A stretch of 64,000 nt of DNA from Apricaphanius iberus (taxonomy: Eukaryota; Chordata; Actinopteri; Cyprinodontiformes; Aphaniidae), in the NCBI GenBank assembly GCA_028564705.1, contig JAPXFQ010001297.1:124001-188000 (forward strand), in the 5' to 3' direction. The position numbers and the translations under genes are program-made. Below the pieces are notes generated by a model. It saw nothing but the letters and a program-made list of their open reading frames with translations. It was not told the origin of the DNA and made no database searches. Shown piece by piece: positions 23,466-35,292 of this stretch (its first letter is position 1; the number at the start of each line of letters is the position of its first letter).

Positions 23466-23876
23466 CTTATAAAATACTGTTTACAAGCATTCATACATCA
23501 CAGTGTGTGTAATCCATTTCTTGTTAGATGGTCTGGATCCAAGGAATAGTGTGGACTTTTTCAACAGGTTGCTTTTACTTTTTAGTCTTAGGAGAACAGG
23601 GCAATTAACACGCATGAAGGACCTGGTGAACAGCCAACATTACGAGGTGCAATCTTTTTAAAATCTGTTCTCTTTAAATGAATTTAAAACTTCTGACGCC
23701 ACTGTAGAGGTTAGTAAAACTTTTACATTTTTACATGTATTTACTCTTTTTGTTTTTCTCTGATTTTTCATGGTGTTTGTAATGCACTTTCGCTGTCTGA
23801 CTGACTATTTTTAAAGGGCTACACAAATTAATGAATGAGTAGAATTAAAGTGAATTAACCTGATGCAGCTGGACAC

Positions 23877-24478
23877 TGGCTATGTTTGCATGTGCAAATG
23901 TCTTCAATCTGATTAGAGTTCAGATTAGACTTTGACTGTGTACATGGGGCCTGAAAAAATCCATCAGATTATGACAAGCGTTTACATCCACTACACGTTT
24001 GAGCAGAATAAATCATTTTGACATTCACAGAACCGTGCATATAAAATACCAGAAATGGACGTATATGAAGATTTCCGCTGCAAACAAATATGGCTGCTCG
24101 GATTTGAAATGGGGTAGTACGGTGTTCTTAAGGGAGTTCTTCTATTTTTTCCGGCCACAGTTTCATATCTACAACACTTCATTGTTATGTACACAATCAA
24201 ATTATAAACCAAGTCCCTTTATTCTTTTAGGCCAACATATTGTACATCTATGCATTATTTAATGGAAATGCGCAGGAATGAACCACATTCAGGATAAATG
24301 TTTACATGCACTGTGATTGGACTAACTCATGGCATAACCCACCCCTCTCAATAAGAAAGAAATGTTGATCCAAATAAATGTAATCGGGTCAGAGTAATAT
24401 GAATGGCGTGTTTGTTGAAGCATTTTTATTCCAATCAGGCTTTTAATCCGATTACTTGTGTCCATGTAAACATAGCCA
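23877..24478. mobile_element. 602-bp non-autonomous DNA transposon with TGGCTATGTTT ends
   Basis: The left end is TGGCTATGTTTGCATGTGC and the right end on the minus strand is TGGCTATGTTTACATGGAC, followed in both by AATC(T/G)GATTA motifs. The interior has further TTTACAT and ATTCCAATC-like motifs and no coding frame. No clear target-site duplication was found. Confidence 0.75.
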
Positions 24479-27297
24479 ATGATGCAATAAGAATTCCACA
24501 CCCTTGATCCTTATATTTAGAGGGAGCACATCAAAAGAGAAAAACATACGTCAATGCAAGATTTTGATGTTCCACACATTTGAATATATTACCTGTTATA
24601 GATTTACGATTTTTAACCTTGAGAAAAAAATTGTCTAGTTGTTACAATGCTTTCCATCTCTGACCAACCGTTTTACTCTTTGCTTACATGTTCAACTCAC
24701 ATTGTCGTACAACAATGATGTTCAGACCAACACCTCTCTCATGAAACCTGTGTTGTCTATTTCTGAGAATTAATTGTGAAATCAAATATTTACTTTAAAA
24801 AGTAGAGATCAGTTTTGCTGGAGAAAGAAGTCCCCATAGATATGAAACGTTGGGATTACCAAGACACATATACTTATTCTTCACTTTGACATTTTAAATG
24901 TTTTTTTTATATACTGGAGATACTTTTTGGTGAAGGCTTTAGACATCAATATTTAATTCTGAAAAAGCTTAAACTTTAAAAAAAGCAGTCAATGTGATGC
25001 TCAAAAAAGATCAAAATAGTCCCTCAGTCTAAAGGCCCTTTTCAGCTTTATGCTAAAGGTGAAATGTTTCTCCTGTTTACATTTGGTCACATCAACTAGC
25101 AGGACTTCAGCATATCACTCCTTTGCACAATCCATCACAGCTAATTCCCTTTTAAATAAAAACATCTCCAACAATGCCTCCTGTCATTAATGATGGATAA
25201 TAGGTGAACAGAAGGGAGGAAATTCAGAGCGTGCATCTCATAATGGTGGCACACGGAGTCAGACAGTAGAGAGATGTTCAGAGAGATGCAGGAGGAGCAG
25301 AGCGAGATGAAATGAAAGGGGGAAGAGAGGAGATTAGCAACAGCTATTAGCAGCTTCTAAAGTTATCACACTCATTAGCTGCTATCAGATTAGGCTGGTT
25401 ATGAAACAATAAGAGGAGAGAAATGCACACAGCTTCCAACCTAATTTACTCTGTCTTTCATTTCAGTGCACATTGACATGGTGTGTGTCGATGTTGGAGA
25501 AAACATCCAAATTTCTGATTTTGAACCAAAAAAGGAAATTATTTATAAAACAACAAACTTACATACAGGATAATCCTGTTTAATGTTTTTCTATGATTAG
25601 CAGATCATAGGATGCTTTGCAGGTCCTAACAGTTTTTTTTTTTAGCAGCATTTTTTTGGATGCAAAATCAGTGAGAAAAGGAAGCAGCTTCTGCAGTTTT
25701 GCCTATCCATGAGCAAGGAATGCAAAATTTTTGGTTGAAGAAAATAAAGAAACCTTTGGTTTATTTTTATTTTTTTAAAACGCAGGGTATTATGTTGTCA
25801 GCACATTCAAATTTCAACGACATGCAGTTAGCTATGGTTGTATTTGAACTGAGCTGTTCTCTGGGTTTTGTGTTTGTCACAATCCATAGCTGTTTGGGTT
25901 CTTGTTTTTTGTTTTGTATTTGAGCATTTCCTTGTTGTTTATTTATATTTGTTTAGGTTTTGCAATATTTTAACCTGTTCTCTGTATTTACTGTTTAGTT
26001 TTGTGTTCTGTCCTTTATGCAATTGGATTTAGTTCTCTGAGATCAGCGTTATTCTTTTCCCCATTGGTTTGCAGTTACTTTCAATTCAAAGCTCTGTTTA
26101 AAAAACTGGTATAGTTTCAAAAAGAGTCTTCAAAAATGGCAACACAAAAAAACAGGTAAAAAAACATTGTCTACACTATTCCACACAAGCTGCTATAGTA
26201 CTCATTCTGGGCCGAATCGTCGCACTGACACTGCTAGAGAAATGCAGAAAAGAACACTGGCAAACACTGCAAATATAGCTTCAAATGAGAAAAGGAAAAA
26301 CAATTCTGAGCTTTATTAGCAGTCAAAAAATGCACTACCTCTTTGTAAATTCCCCACAGTAGAAGATTAACTCATTCATAAAATAACCATAGGAGTCATA
26401 ACCTATTACTACAGTGGATAACCAAGCTCTGTTATAGTCTTTTAGGCCATTCAAAAAAGATTTGAGTGAAGAAAACCCCAAACCATTGTGCTTCTCCGTC
26501 CCTTTTGTCTAAGTGCTGCATTGTCTCATGAAATCATATATATTTCGTCTCTACCAGGTGGTCATTATAATAATGCAAATGAGGGGTGCGTTGATTGGTG
26601 GTAAGAAGGAGAGGGTGGACACCGTAGGCTCCACTTCAGCATCTCACTCCAAAAATAACAACACAGCTCCAGTTATGACTGAACCCAACCTAAATTACTG
26701 TAATTAAAATGATTGAACCTATGGAGTTCAGTGCATTCTATACGTTTCCTACTTCTGCAGCTTGGTGCAGTGGAAAAGTGACAAATTCAGGTTATAACTC
26801 TTTAATTTGAATTATTATCTTTTTTATCAAGCTAAACCCTTTCACAACACTCAGGATCAGGGCTGTAACCGTAATCTCAGAAGTGAGGGGTACACATTTT
26901 TCAGAATACTATTGAGTGTTTCATCACCTTATTTTCAATCGCACCTTTGTTTAGTGGCTTGAGAACCATTTAAATCACTCCTGCACAATAAATGGGTTAA
27001 TTATCAGCAATATTAACAGTGGTTCAAAGAAAGCAATTAATTACCATTACATTATTGTAACTATTAATAAAATTAGTAGTTACGAGCGCCCAATGCTCAG
27101 TACAAACAACTTACTAAGTTCAAATGAGAGTCTCAATTGTCTGTAGGACTCAATCTGGAAAGATTGAACCACTACAGGTTAAATAAAGAAGGTTCAACAT
27201 CACTCACTGGCTTTGGCAAATCACAATAGATAACACACAATAATAACAGAGCACCTCGTCAGATAAAATTTTTTATACAGGCTACCCAACTGATTTC
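24479..27297. other. Intergenic, possible conserved non-coding block
   Basis: No gene recognised. 25110-25460 is free of repeats that I know and carries several homeobox-type cores (TCATTAATGA, CTCATTAGC). 25860-26060 is T-rich and may be an old retroelement end. Confidence 0.35.
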
Positions 27298-27959
27298 CAA
27301 GTGAAACTAAAAAAAATTTGAATATCATGCAAAAGTTAATTTATTTCAGTTTTAGAACTTAAAAGGTGAAACAAAGAAATTATATAGACTCAATACAATA
27401 TAAAGCAAGATATTTCAAGCCATTATTTGTTATAAGTTTGATGATTATGGCTTACAGCTTATAAAAACCCAAAATTCAAAATCTCAGAAAAATTAGAAAA
27501 TTGTGAAAAGTTGGATTTTCTTAAAGTGTTGAATCAAATAAAAATAATAGAATGTTATGTAGAATGGAAAAGTTTGGAAGAAAAAGGTGCACAAGCAGCA
27601 GGGATGACAGCAGCCTGGAGAGGAAATTGAAGCATCCTGGTCTTCCTTGAAACACCTCAGCAGTGCAACAGGCTGATAGCCACACTGCATTGAGGCAGTA
27701 ATTGAAGTAAAAAGAGCCCAAACCAAGTATTGAGTATATATGCATGATTATACTGTTCAGAGGTCTGAAATTTCTCTATTTAAAATCCTTGTTTTTTTGA
27801 TTTCATGTAAAATTCTTATTTTCTGAAATTCTTAATTTGGGGTTTTCATAAGCTGTAATGCATAATCATCTAATATTATATATTACTTTCACCGTTTAAG
27901 CTGAATTACTGAAATAAATGAACTTTTGTATGGTATTCAAATTTTTTGAGTTTCCCCCA
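27298..27959 (+). mobile_element. Tc1-like transposon, internally deleted, with ~200-bp inverted ends
   Basis: The left arm (27298-27510) and the right arm (about 27765-27959, minus strand) align over some 200 bp: AAAAATTTGAATA, AAAGTTNATTTATTTCAG, GATGATTATG, TTACAGCTTATNAAAACCC. TA follows the right end at 27960. The middle joins the 5' leader (GGAAGAAAAAGGTGCACAAG) directly to the extreme transposase C-terminus (CATCCTGGTCTTCC). It is the same family as the element at 8065. Confidence 0.85.
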
Positions 27960-29204
27960 TACTTCAAGGCTTTATTACCTTATAAATACAAACAAAAAAA
28001 TACCTTGGACTGTCAATGATAATAATTCTGAAATATCAGTGAAAACCCTGTCCTAATACCAACCTGGTTTCTCCCAACAATTGATCTCTTTCCCCCAGCC
28101 AGGTGTAATCTCTCCTTACCTGTGAAGACCCTGCATCATCATCCTTGCTGCTGAAACTGGTATGTCTCCTCCCTGACTTTGATCTTTCTATTGGAACAAT
28201 AAAGATTCCTTTAAAATATGTGAGAGCGAAAATGAGCAAACGTTCTGCACAGAAAAAAAAATGGGACTGAATTTATCCCAAACATGACAAACTAGCAAGG
28301 AATGTAAAATTAATATTAGTATTGTTAACTATCTTGAAATGACATATTGGCATGTTACCTTGCACCAAATTAGCTACAGCTTGTTAATAAAAACCTCTGC
28401 AAAGTGTATTGACTTTAGCTGGCTCTGATTGGTTCATTGAACAAGCTGCTCTGCCCTGCAGCACATGTCAGTGATCCACTTATGTCTGCGTTAGTGTGTG
28501 CACTTAATCTGCATTTTAAGACTAGTTGGAAAAATATATTACTGCATATTAGACGGCAGTAACAGCTGAATAAATTGTAGGTGACAGAGGGCACCGACAC
28601 AAAATGTACAGTTGAAATGTCCCCCACATACCCAGTAGATGTTACGCCCATGCTTAAGACCTTCATGTAAAATTTGAAATATGTTTGCTTTTTACCACTT
28701 AAATACTTGATTGGGATATAATCCTTGTTTTTTAGATTAATACTAGATAATTTCTCGTCATGAGGTCTGAGACCAAGATTAAAACAAATGTGCACCTGAA
28801 CAGGGTAATTTAAAGAAAATAAAATTAAACAAAAATCATTATAAGAAAGTGACTTTGCATGTTGCTTAAGTAAAGAACATCAGCGTTTCTAATTGCTTTA
28901 TTTGTCAGCATGAAATCCTATTGGCAAAGAAACATACGTTCCTTCTAAACGTAGATATTTCATTGTAAAAAGAAGTGAGGAAAATTGAAATTTTCTACTG
29001 TATTGTGTGTGTACAAGTACCTCAGAGTTTCAAGGACTTTGGAGGAAAAACATTTCACTAACATGATGAGTAATTATGTTAGGTGTAAAATTGGTTTATT
29101 TCCTGAACACCAGAAGAGGAAATATAAATGTTTTATGTATTTAATTATTTATTTAGTAAATAAACCCCAGCTATTTTCTGAAACATCCTTACAGTAATAT
29201 TCTA
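27960..29204. other. Intergenic, no feature recognised
   Basis: No gene or named repeat. The minus-strand frame 28415-28795 has no domain that I recognise. Confidence 0.4.
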
Positions 29205-29340
29205 ACCTGGCCTTTCCACTGGACGCGTAAGCAGCATGTTACACATTTCACTCGCATATTTTGCTGCTTGGCTCTTTCCAGTGGGGGCGTATGAAGCACG
29301 TAGCAGCAGGGAAGCAGCTGTCACAGAGAGAGCACGAAAT
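29205..29340. repeat. Copy of an unclassified repeat with the CTTTCCACTGGACGCG motif
   Basis: CTTTCCACTGGACGCGTAAG occurs here, and a second, weaker copy (CTTTCCAGTGGGGGCGTATG) follows about 60 bp later. Related text is found at 48737 and 49094. Confidence 0.4.
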
Positions 29341-31385
29341 GAAAAAATAGTATTTATTTTGGTAAGTTCATTGTAGTTTAATTATTAAAACTTTAAGGCC
29401 CATTTATTTTAGCTTGCATTACTGAAAAGGGTGCATAAAATATGGGAAAAAAAAAAAAAAAAATTCACGTTCACAAGTAGCATAAATTCAACATCTTGCC
29501 CCAAAACAGCAGATACATCACTCTATGCTTTATCCTTCTTGGCATTGTATTTATAAAAAGTGTGATTGGGGTCAAACAGGATAGAGTGGTTCTCCACTTC
29601 AATGACCACCAATTCGTCTGCCACGATGAAATACAAATGAGACCCTCCAGCGAGGTACTGACTTCCTACCGGGCTGCACAGATACTGACCTTTTTTTTTA
29701 ATTAATGGGAAAGCAGCATGTTTCTTTTATTTTGAACATTTCCTGATGCCCAGCTGTCTGATTTCCTGTCCTCCCCTTTCCAAATTGTCAAACTTTTGAC
29801 ATGTTTGGTTGGCTTTGGACCCAAGATTCAACACAACACCAAACTTGGAAACAGGTTGGAGTTTTAAATAAATATAATTTTAATTTTTTTTTTTAATAGA
29901 AATGATGGTCGTCTCGGGAAACACTAGGAAGCAAGCAGTGAAATAGGTGGGCATCTGGGAGAGTAAGTTAGAGATTAGGACAGGTAAGTGGAATTTAGGA
30001 ATGTTAATGTACTTATGAATCTTACTGTTGGCATGGAGGAGTATGGCTGGGGAAAGTTAAGTTGGGCTCGGGTTACTGAGGTTGGCTGGCAGTGAGTGAA
30101 TGAGTCCTGACCTTCTCCAATGTTATTTGCAGGTGGAGATCTGGAGGAGTTCCTGCTGAGAAGGTGCGGATAGGTGAGTATGAGCCAGGGAATGTACCAA
30201 TGAGGATCCAGGACTTACTGAGCATACTCTTTGTCTTTCTATTGTAGGTGGTTTGTTGGTTGGAGGGCGGACAGATGAGCAGCGAGGTTGCAGAAGAGGA
30301 GCAGGTGAGACTGGATATGCTTGCCGAAAGTGAGCGGTGCAGAGGCTGACCAGGGAGATATCCGGAGTGGGGAGATGCTAAGCCCGTAGCGGACCAGAGG
30401 GTCGCCGAGGTTCCTTCCTGAAGCATCTGAAGAACACAGGTAAGGTAAGTTGCAGGAAAAACTTGAAAGATTATAATTAACACTTAACTTCAACTGTAAA
30501 TCATGTTGATGACACTTGTGTATTTTTCCTTCTGAAAAAGCAGGGATGCTCAGTTTCATTCATCACTGTTTTCTCTATTGAATTCTTCTTCTGGGAGATG
30601 ATGAGTTTGAGTTCAGTGACTATGTGACTGTGCATGATATGACTGCACAGATGCCTTTTTTATTAATAATTTTCAATTTCTCCAATAGTGCGGGAAACAC
30701 ATGGGGACAAGGAAAATGGGTGAAATAGGAAGAAGAAATGGAAACATATTACTGTGAGCTTGTATGCATTAGACTCCACATTTTCGTCACACAGTAACCA
30801 ACGCACATTTTAATTTGATCACAAAATAGGTGTCTATACTGATGAGCTGCTTGAATTTATCAAGGCATGCAAAGGTTTCCAGGAAATATTGTTAAAAAAA
30901 AGATGCATACCTCCAATCATAATGTATAAAAATGATTAAATGTATGAAAATGTATAAACCATATAACATGAACATTTACTTTCTTCACATTAGCATTTGA
31001 TTGCCTTACAATTCAGTGTTGGGGTTTTACTATTTTGGTTCTCTTGCGTTGCCTTTGCAGGCCTCTAATTTAGTGTGAGGAAGGGCTGTTTGTTGTGTTA
31101 AAAACATCAACACCCACATTTCTGAAGAGACACTTATAGTCTCATTCGTATAGTGTAAAGGTTCCTCCTGCCTTTTGTCACTCTTACTATTTGTTTAAAT
31201 ATATCTTTTTCACCCTAGCAAATTTGATTATAATTTCCCTCAGTAATATTGGTTTAAAAGAGTGCACCTATTTGCCAATTGTTTATTATGTTTGTCTTAG
31301 TTGACACAGTTCGATTTCTGATATACTTGCTGTTTGTATTGATTTTTGTTTACTACTTTTGGGGGAAAAATTCATACATTTCTTT
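29341..31385. other. Intergenic; GC-richer block at 30060-30460
   Basis: 30060-30460 is GC-richer, with repeated GTGAG/AGGTAAG strings, and is probably an old dispersed repeat of unknown class. An A-run lies at 29445-29462. No gene is supported. Confidence 0.35.
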
Positions 31386-31387
31386 TA

Positions 31388-31600
31388 GAAATTCAATTCA
31401 ATACAGTTTATTTATATAGCACCAATTCACAACAGATGCCATCTTAAGTACTTTACAAGAAAAGACATTTCTATAAAACTATACAAACATTCCAAAAAAG
31501 TTTTGTATTTAAGGAATCCTTGCAGGTTGCGTCAAGTCATTGAAGTGCGGCTGGGCCCCATTGATCCTCTCAGCAGTCCCTCACACTGAGCAAGACGTTT
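31388..31600 (-). mobile_element. LINE (L2-like) 3' end, minus strand
   Basis: AATTCAATACAGTTTATTTA with TATAGCACCAATTCACAACA is the antisense of the typical 3' terminus of a fish L2-like family. GCAGGTTGCGTCAAGTC further in also belongs to it. No coding part is kept. Confidence 0.6.
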
Positions 31601-31815
31601 GTCCTTGTGCATAAGTTTGTTACTGCTTGGTCCCTGACATACAGCAATACATTTGTGTTTAAAAGTTTAATTCTGCCCTGACCAGATAAAATTGGACAGA
31701 TCACTGATGAGTCTGTTTGGATATTTATTTATATGTACGAATAATCCTGGGCTCCGGTAATTGATGCTGAAGCAGGATTTTATGCTGTGTTTTAATGGTG
31801 AATGCCTCACATTTA

Positions 31816-31985
31816 CAGTGCTGTGAAGAGTGTTTCCTCCTCAGATTTCTTTTGTTTCAGACTCACATGTTTCAGATTGTCAAACAGATTCTAATATTAG
31901 ACAAAGGCAATATGTTTTTTTTATTTCTTGAGAAAAAAATCCAGACCAATCCAGCTTTATGTGAAAAAATTATTTATCTCTAAAC
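31816..31985. mobile_element. Left terminal fragment of a Tc1-like transposon
   Basis: CAGTGCTGTGAAGAGTGTTT, TGTTTCAGATTGTCAAACAG and GAGAAAAAAATCCAGACCAA follow in the order expected for the family with a fragment at 43845. No transposase is kept. Confidence 0.65.
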
Positions 31986-32159
31986 CGCAACAGCTGATCA
32001 TATCACCATTGCCAAAAAAACTGTAAACTTACAGTTTGTCTCTTACATCAATGTGAAGGACTTTTGGTTGACTCTTCTGTGCTGACGTTTTTGTTGGTCT
32101 GAATGACTAGTTCAACATCACAGAGCAGCATCTTAAATCTATTTAAAACCAAAGTTTAG

Positions 32160-32535
32160 CTATTATAACGTGTGGTGCTTTTTATAGCTCCACTATCATT
32201 ACATTAGAAATCAGCTACCAGAATGCTGACAGGGTCCAGACAGGTAGCTCATACCACATTGATTCTAAAGTCTCTGCCTTAGCTTTCAGTCCATAATAGA
32301 ACTGATGTTAAGGTTCTCTCACTGTAATTTAAGTCTTAATGGTCTTGGTCAATCCTATATAGTTGATGTGTTGCTATTTTACATCTCCCCCAGGTCTCTC
32401 ATATCTGTAGGAAAAGGATAATCTATTGGTACTGACAGTGAGAACTAAAAACGACTTTTTCTTTTTGTGGACCACAACTGTGGAAATCCTTTCTGAAGCC
32501 CAGATTGCAGCTGAGAGTTAAGTTCTTTTCACAAA
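32160..32535 (+). mobile_element. Highly decayed non-LTR retrotransposon C-terminal region
   Basis: TCTAAAGTCTCTGCCTTAGC, CCCCAGGTCTCTCATATCTG and GTGGACCACAACTGTGGAA are in the order of a fish LINE reverse transcriptase 3' part (the last encodes the WNSLP-type block). Stops occur in all frames. Confidence 0.5.
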
Positions 32536-34707
32536 ACAAAATAAAAATACATCAATTTATTCTGGGTTTTAGTTTAAGTTTATAAATATTTATTACGTTT
32601 TGTAGTTAATGATTTGAACTATGATTTGAACTTTTTGTTCCAGATTATCTTGTATCTAGTCTCACTGTGTTGTTTTTTTGTTTTAGGATCCCAATTCTCT
32701 TTGCTTTTTCACTCTAATAAGATACCGTCAGATAAGCTTGTTTAACATTGGCACAGAAACGCTGGCAGATGCTGTGAGTCATCATTATTAAAAGAAACTT
32801 TTGAAGCCGTGATGGTTTAAATGACATTTAGCGTCAGGTTTGGAAGCGTATGCACTTCCAAACCGTCAATCCAAGGAGGCATTTATAAGGATTCACATTC
32901 TATTCTATCAATTTCAGAATGCTGAGAGTGAACAATGCCTATTAAGGTAATCTTTTACATACTCTCTATGACTAAATAAGTGATTTTTCACCTACCATGG
33001 CCATAAAAAACTTCTAATGTTTGAGCAAAGTCATAGCATTACACAATTAATTATCTTTTGAATAATTAAAAACAAAATATCCGATTTACATTCCACATCT
33101 AAAGCAGAAATAAACCCCCAACAGAATGATCATTTCTGTTGCTGTTAGATAATGGAAAACTCAGTAAGACTAAAATCTGGGATTCAATTGAAGCCTTATT
33201 TGCTTTTGTTACCTCTGTATTATTGTACATAAAGTAAAAAAAAAATCAAAAACAAACTGAGTCCGGTGCATTTTTTTGTCACAGTCATGAGACAAAAGCC
33301 TGAATTTGTTATAATCAATTTTAAACAGAGGCTCTTCTTCTCCTCTGACTGAACTAAAATTGCCTAATTTTGTTCTTACAAGGGAGACAATGCAGCTGTC
33401 AGATACAGAAATAAGAGCGAGGATGCCAGCGTTGCAGAAGAACAGAAAGGACTCACTCCTAATTCAAGTAGAGGTTGGGTGAGGAAGATACTCTGCTATA
33501 CATTCCATTAGGAATGCTTCTGGAGTTTATCTATACTTACAATCTAGTCTTGGCAGAAAACATAGTGTTGATTACATTAAATGCAATACAGATCTCATGC
33601 CAGTGCCTTTTACTCAATACAGCTGACAAAAGAGAAGACTAAAGATGGTTTGATTTTGGCTCAGTCAGTACTCCTCTCTTTTTTGTCTTACACGTATTTA
33701 CTCTGTGACAAGTGGTCCGAAAGCTTTTTTTAACCTTTGAGTTTCTGTTTGATCTTCTCTTACTTCAGGTCTTCTTAACCTTCTTATGCTGTTATTTTTA
33801 ATATACCTCACTTTAATCTATACTGTCCACTCATCTTTGCAAAGTCACCTGTTATTTGCTGTACAAAAAAAGGCACTAAACTACCATTCGTTCACTTTAA
33901 TTCACTGAGAACAAAAACAAAGATGAGTTTATTAATGTACGTCCCTTTAAAGTGTTGAACCAGAACAACATATTGCAGAAAACAAATATATTCAATGCAC
34001 ATCAACATGATGGGTAGGATTTCAGCTTATTACCAGATTTTTAGCTATGTGACTGGAACTGGCTTGGATTCAAAACCAATGGGGAGCCTAAGTCACGCCC
34101 TTCTACTTCCAGTCCATGGGTCTTATATTGCCAAAAAAAAATTAATGAGAGTCAATGGAGCGATACAAGTTGTTTTCTGATCCCATTTGAAATGCGCCAT
34201 GGATTGAACATATCTTGTCCTTGAATTTTAAAGACAAATTTTGAAGCAGTGAAAATGCTGACTATCGACCGGCAGCAAAAGTAACTTTAGGGTTTGTTTA
34301 AAAACACTTAGCAGACTACAACTGAAGAAGAAGGAGGAAACAAATGGCTGTGGCCTCCAGGAGAAAGCTGCTATAAATCTGGCAATGTGGAAAGTGGAAA
34401 CTATGCTTAGATTAGATCCTATTTTTTGAAGTTAGCTTCTGAGAAGTTATCTTCACTAATAGTTCCTTTAGCCATTGGTAAAAGTTGTAATACCACCAAG
34501 TGCTTAAAGTAACTGTTGAATGCTTTGCTTTGAATATTTTAAAATGTTGTGGTTATTTAAGTGTCAGGCACTTTTCCCTAAAGCCCTGGGCATATGCAAA
34601 TATCTAGCGTAATGTAAAACATATAACATGCCACAACCAGGAATCTGCAGCGGTCAATACAGTCATTTATTCACTGTAAATGTTGTTCATTGCGGAAAAA
34701 CACATTT
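32536..34707. other. Intergenic; repeat-like block at 33995-34310
   Basis: 33995-34310 (GGGAGCCTAAGTCACGCCC, TCCATGGGTCTTATATTGCC and neighbours) reads like a dispersed fish repeat, class unknown. The rest shows nothing that I can name. Confidence 0.35.
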
Positions 34708-35292
34708 CTAAAAAAGTTAATTAGACAGCTGCAGCCGATCCAGAACGCTGCTGCTTGTATCAAAATAAAGCATCAAAAGAAGCATGAAAGTAGAGCATAT
34801 CACCCCAGTTCTAAAGTCCTTACACTGGCTTCCTGTAGCTCAGAGAATATACTTTTAAATAATTTTACTAGTTTAAAAATCATAGAATGACTTCGCATTA
34901 AAATATGTTGAACAATTGTTGCTAATATATCAAGCTCCCACAACAACACTCCAGTCTTCCAACTCTAGCCTACTAAACATTCCTAGAATTAAAACCAAAC
35001 TTGGAAAAGCAGCATTCAGTTTCTATGCTCCCCTTATTTGGAACAAACTTCCGGACCACTGCAAAGCTGGTGAAACACTCAGTTCACCTTTGAGTCAAAG
35101 CTCAAATCTGTTTAGAGCTTCCCTAGAGTAAGTGATTAATAATATCTGGAATGTCACATGTTTTAATGTGTCGTATGTTATGTGCCTCTAATGCTGTGTT
35201 TTATAGTTTTATTACTACTTTTATTTCATTTTATCCTCTAAAAATGTAAAGCACAATGCTTTGTTGCTGGAAGTGTGCTATAATGTTACAGT
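34708..35292 (+). mobile_element. L2-type LINE 3' end, decayed
   Basis: Fragments LIRQLQPIQNAAACI, then (in a new frame) AAFSFYAPLIWNKLPDHCKA, are L2 reverse transcriptase C-terminal blocks. It ends with an L2-like 3' UTR (GTGTGCTATAATG). At least two frame shifts and a stop are present. Confidence 0.75.

Noticed and set aside
30073..30559. Overlapping minus-strand frames of 106-136 codons
   Set aside because: They lie in a GC-richer block with repeated GTGAG strings and show no domain. More likely an old repeat.
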